From positions 49,587 through 113,586 of the forward strand of contig CANBUY010000002.1 in the NCBI GenBank assembly GCA_947372745.1: 64,000 nucleotides of DNA, in the 5' to 3' direction. Origin of the DNA: Comamonadaceae bacterium. GTDB taxonomy: Bacteria > Pseudomonadota > Gammaproteobacteria > Burkholderiales > Burkholderiaceae_C. Shown here piece after piece: positions 62,857 through 64,000 of this stretch. A model generated the notes under the pieces. It was not told where the DNA came from. It saw only the letters and a program-made list of their open reading frames with translations, and did no database searches. Position 1 is the first letter of the stretch; every line of letters starts with the position of its first letter. The translations under genes and the position numbers were made by a program.

Positions 62857-63402
62857 ATGGACCTCACAACAATTACTTCAGTTGCATCAGCAATTGCCGC
62901 GCTCCTTGCTGCCCTATACGCATCCCACTCAGCTCGTTCCGCTGCCAAGAGCCTCGTGCTGATGCAAAGAGATCGTTCCGATAAAGACATGGGTATAACT
63001 GCATATCTAATCGACACCGCACTCTTTTTTCGGTCAGACACCAGGCGAAGTATTGCGTTAGCGAGCACTCTAACAAACCTTGCCTCAGTTCCCAACTCCA
63101 TCTCAGCCGCGGAGCTACACATACATGAATATACGGACACAGGCGCTCCCTTGAAGTTGATACTCCGCCCGACTGATACCGATCTTGACACAACATGGGA
63201 TTACCCGCGATTCGTCGTGCCCTTGAACCTCGATGCGAGATCCAGCACCACCGGTTGGCTAGTATTTGACTTACCAGACGCCTTCGGCATTGATCGCGCA
63301 ATTGACAGATGTGAACTTTGGTTCTCCTCGGCCATAGGCGAAAGAACGTCAGTAGAAACCTACCTTTTGAGAGAGGTACAGCATGTTCGGCAAGAAAGTT
63401 GA
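62857..63402 (+). CDS. Cassette gene 1: unknown membrane-anchored protein
   Basis: 181 residues. One hydrophobic helix at about 5-27 (TITSVASAIAALLAALYASHSA), then a soluble part rich in beta strands (PLKLILRP, RFVVPLNLDARSSTTGWLVFDLPDA, CELWFSSAIGERTSVETYL). I do not recognise a family. Lower G+C than the catabolic genes. It overlaps the next gene by 20 bases. The layout, short N-terminal anchor plus cytoplasmic or periplasmic sensor-like domain, is common in phage-defence and envelope proteins but is not evidence of either. Confidence 0.7.
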   Translation: MDLTTITSVASAIAALLAALYASHSARSAAKSLVLMQRDRSDKDMGITAYLIDTALFFRSDTRRSIALASTLTNLASVPNSISAAELHIHEYTDTGAPLKLILRPTDTDLDTTWDYPRFVVPLNLDARSSTTGWLVFDLPDAFGIDRAIDRCELWFSSAIGERTSVETYLLREVQHVRQES

Positions 63403-63961
63403 CTCTAAAACTCTTGTTCCTATTGTTGCAGATGGAATGATCGGACACCCCGGCATCCAATCTGGCCGACTTATTCCCGTCATAGTGATTGATTGCGCAC
63501 AGCACTTAGCAATCGAAGCGGCGATACATGCCCACAAAGACACGCCGCCGGGCGACGTGGTTTCTACGTGGGGTTGGAATCGACTTTCAAAGCAATATGT
63601 TTATTTAACGCTAAACTTTCAACAACCTGTCGTGACATTAGGAACAATACCCTTTCTGGTTTCGAAGCAAGGTGTACTCGTCGAATCAATAATAAATGCT
63701 CGCGCCGTCTACTTGCAGCCATTAACGTCTGGCGCCCGTCCATCTATGGGGCTGGACAAACCCAAGATCATTGTTGAAGTTCCCGCCTCCGCAAGTTTCC
63801 CGATTTGGGGCGACCTTTACAGCCGTGAACTCGAAAAACAATTCCGCACCAAAGGGCTCTCCAAAGTCCAGGCAAAACTAGCAGCGCAAGATCAACTTAA
63901 ATTCATACGCGACATTCAATTTAGAAAGCGCACGCCTCCACCGACGAAAAGCGAGGCCTAA
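63383..63961 (+). CDS. Cassette gene 2: unknown soluble protein
   Basis: 192 residues with no membrane segment. Features: DGMIGHPGIQSGRLIPVIVID, VVSTWGWNRLSKQYVYLTLNFQQPVVTLGTIPF, and a basic tail (KVQAKLAAQDQLKFIRDIQFRKRTPPP). No known family comes to mind. GAGAGG is at a good distance before the ATG. Its stop codon (63959-63961) lies inside the attC core, as is usual for cassette genes. Coupled to cassette gene 1. Confidence 0.7.
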   Translation: MFGKKVDSKTLVPIVADGMIGHPGIQSGRLIPVIVIDCAQHLAIEAAIHAHKDTPPGDVVSTWGWNRLSKQYVYLTLNFQQPVVTLGTIPFLVSKQGVLVESIINARAVYLQPLTSGARPSMGLDKPKIIVEVPASASFPIWGDLYSRELEKQFRTKGLSKVQAKLAAQDQLKFIRDIQFRKRTPPPTKSEA

Positions 63962-64000
63962 CCATTCGCTCAACCGGACATTTTGCGGCGTGGGGCAATT
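63956..64000 (+). mobile_element. attC site, 5' part (continues beyond window)
   Basis: GCCTAAC (63956-63962) followed by a TTCGCTCAA block (63965-63973) and CCGGAC. This is the R'' and L'' organisation of integron attC sites, close to the aadA type that reads GTCTAAC...TTCGTTCAAGCC. The 3' half, with L' and GTTRRRY, is off the window. It marks the end of a cassette. Confidence 0.75.

Noticed and set aside
1..64000. CRISPR arrays, rRNA or tRNA genes, prophage
   Set aside because: No regularly spaced repeats, no tRNA-like cloverleaf or rRNA segments, and no phage structural genes were recognised.

Overview
The window looks like the chromosome of a Comamonadaceae-type betaproteobacterium (Rhodoferax/Polaromonas-like). 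The reasons are high G+C, dense operons with many 4-base ATGA overlaps, a MetH split into two proteins, a complete aerobic box pathway with its BoxR regulator, TRAP transporters, and an interspersed 'tagctgcttaagcacgt' repeat of a kind I recall from this family. The genus is inferred; there is no rRNA or tRNA gene to confirm it.

Layout. 1-9.5 kb: housekeeping and small conserved genes (Cys-rich peptide, Trp-rich DUF2389 protein, lipocalin, DUF3429 protein, C26 amidotransferase, pirin, VOC protein, DTW-domain protein, monomeric isocitrate dehydrogenase, zinc-ribbon protein, two FMN-binding proteins, DCC thiol oxidoreductase). 9.5-20 kb: a sugar/polyol operon on the minus strand (SDR, DctPQM TRAP transporter, LtnD-like dehydrogenase, TIM-barrel isomerase, DhaK-DhaL kinase, RpiB-like isomerase, two-subunit transketolase) with a divergent LysR regulator. 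The kinase, TIM isomerase and RpiB set matches the known L-erythrulose route to erythrose-4-phosphate. 20-24.5 kb: MFS exporter, RecQ, and the homocysteine-binding half of methionine synthase. 24.5-27 kb: MazEF and a Fic protein. 27-35.5 kb: homoprotocatechuate meta-cleavage operon (hpaG1 G2 E D F H, two extra genes, hpaI) with divergent hpaR. 35.5-44.5 kb: benzoate to benzoyl-CoA and the box pathway (bclA, boxD, boxR, boxC, boxB, boxA). 44.5-53.7 kb: ALDH7-type dehydrogenase, three-part FAD/Fe-S dehydrogenase, Pot-type ABC transporter and IclR regulator, probably for pipecolate or a related cyclic imino acid. 53.7-57.3 kb: an aap-type amino-acid ABC operon that contains a tyrosine-phosphatase-like gene and has no ATPase. 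57.6-61.7 kb: two uncharacterised genes, then the large half of MetH under an S-adenosylhomocysteine (SAH) riboswitch.

61.7-64 kb is different: about 1.1 kb without an intact gene, then what appears to be an integron gene cassette. It has a GTTAGGC recombination site at 62831, two overlapping unknown genes, and the start of an attC site at 63956 that runs off the window. The cassette's two-gene module is the best candidate for an undescribed system here.

Other points worth attention: the two halves of MetH flank about 34 kb of accessory catabolic genes; a dispersed repeat has become coding sequence inside the C26 amidotransferase; an old 5' copy of the DTW gene shows recombination around the VOC gene; and a strong terminator-like hairpin sits between boxB and boxA.
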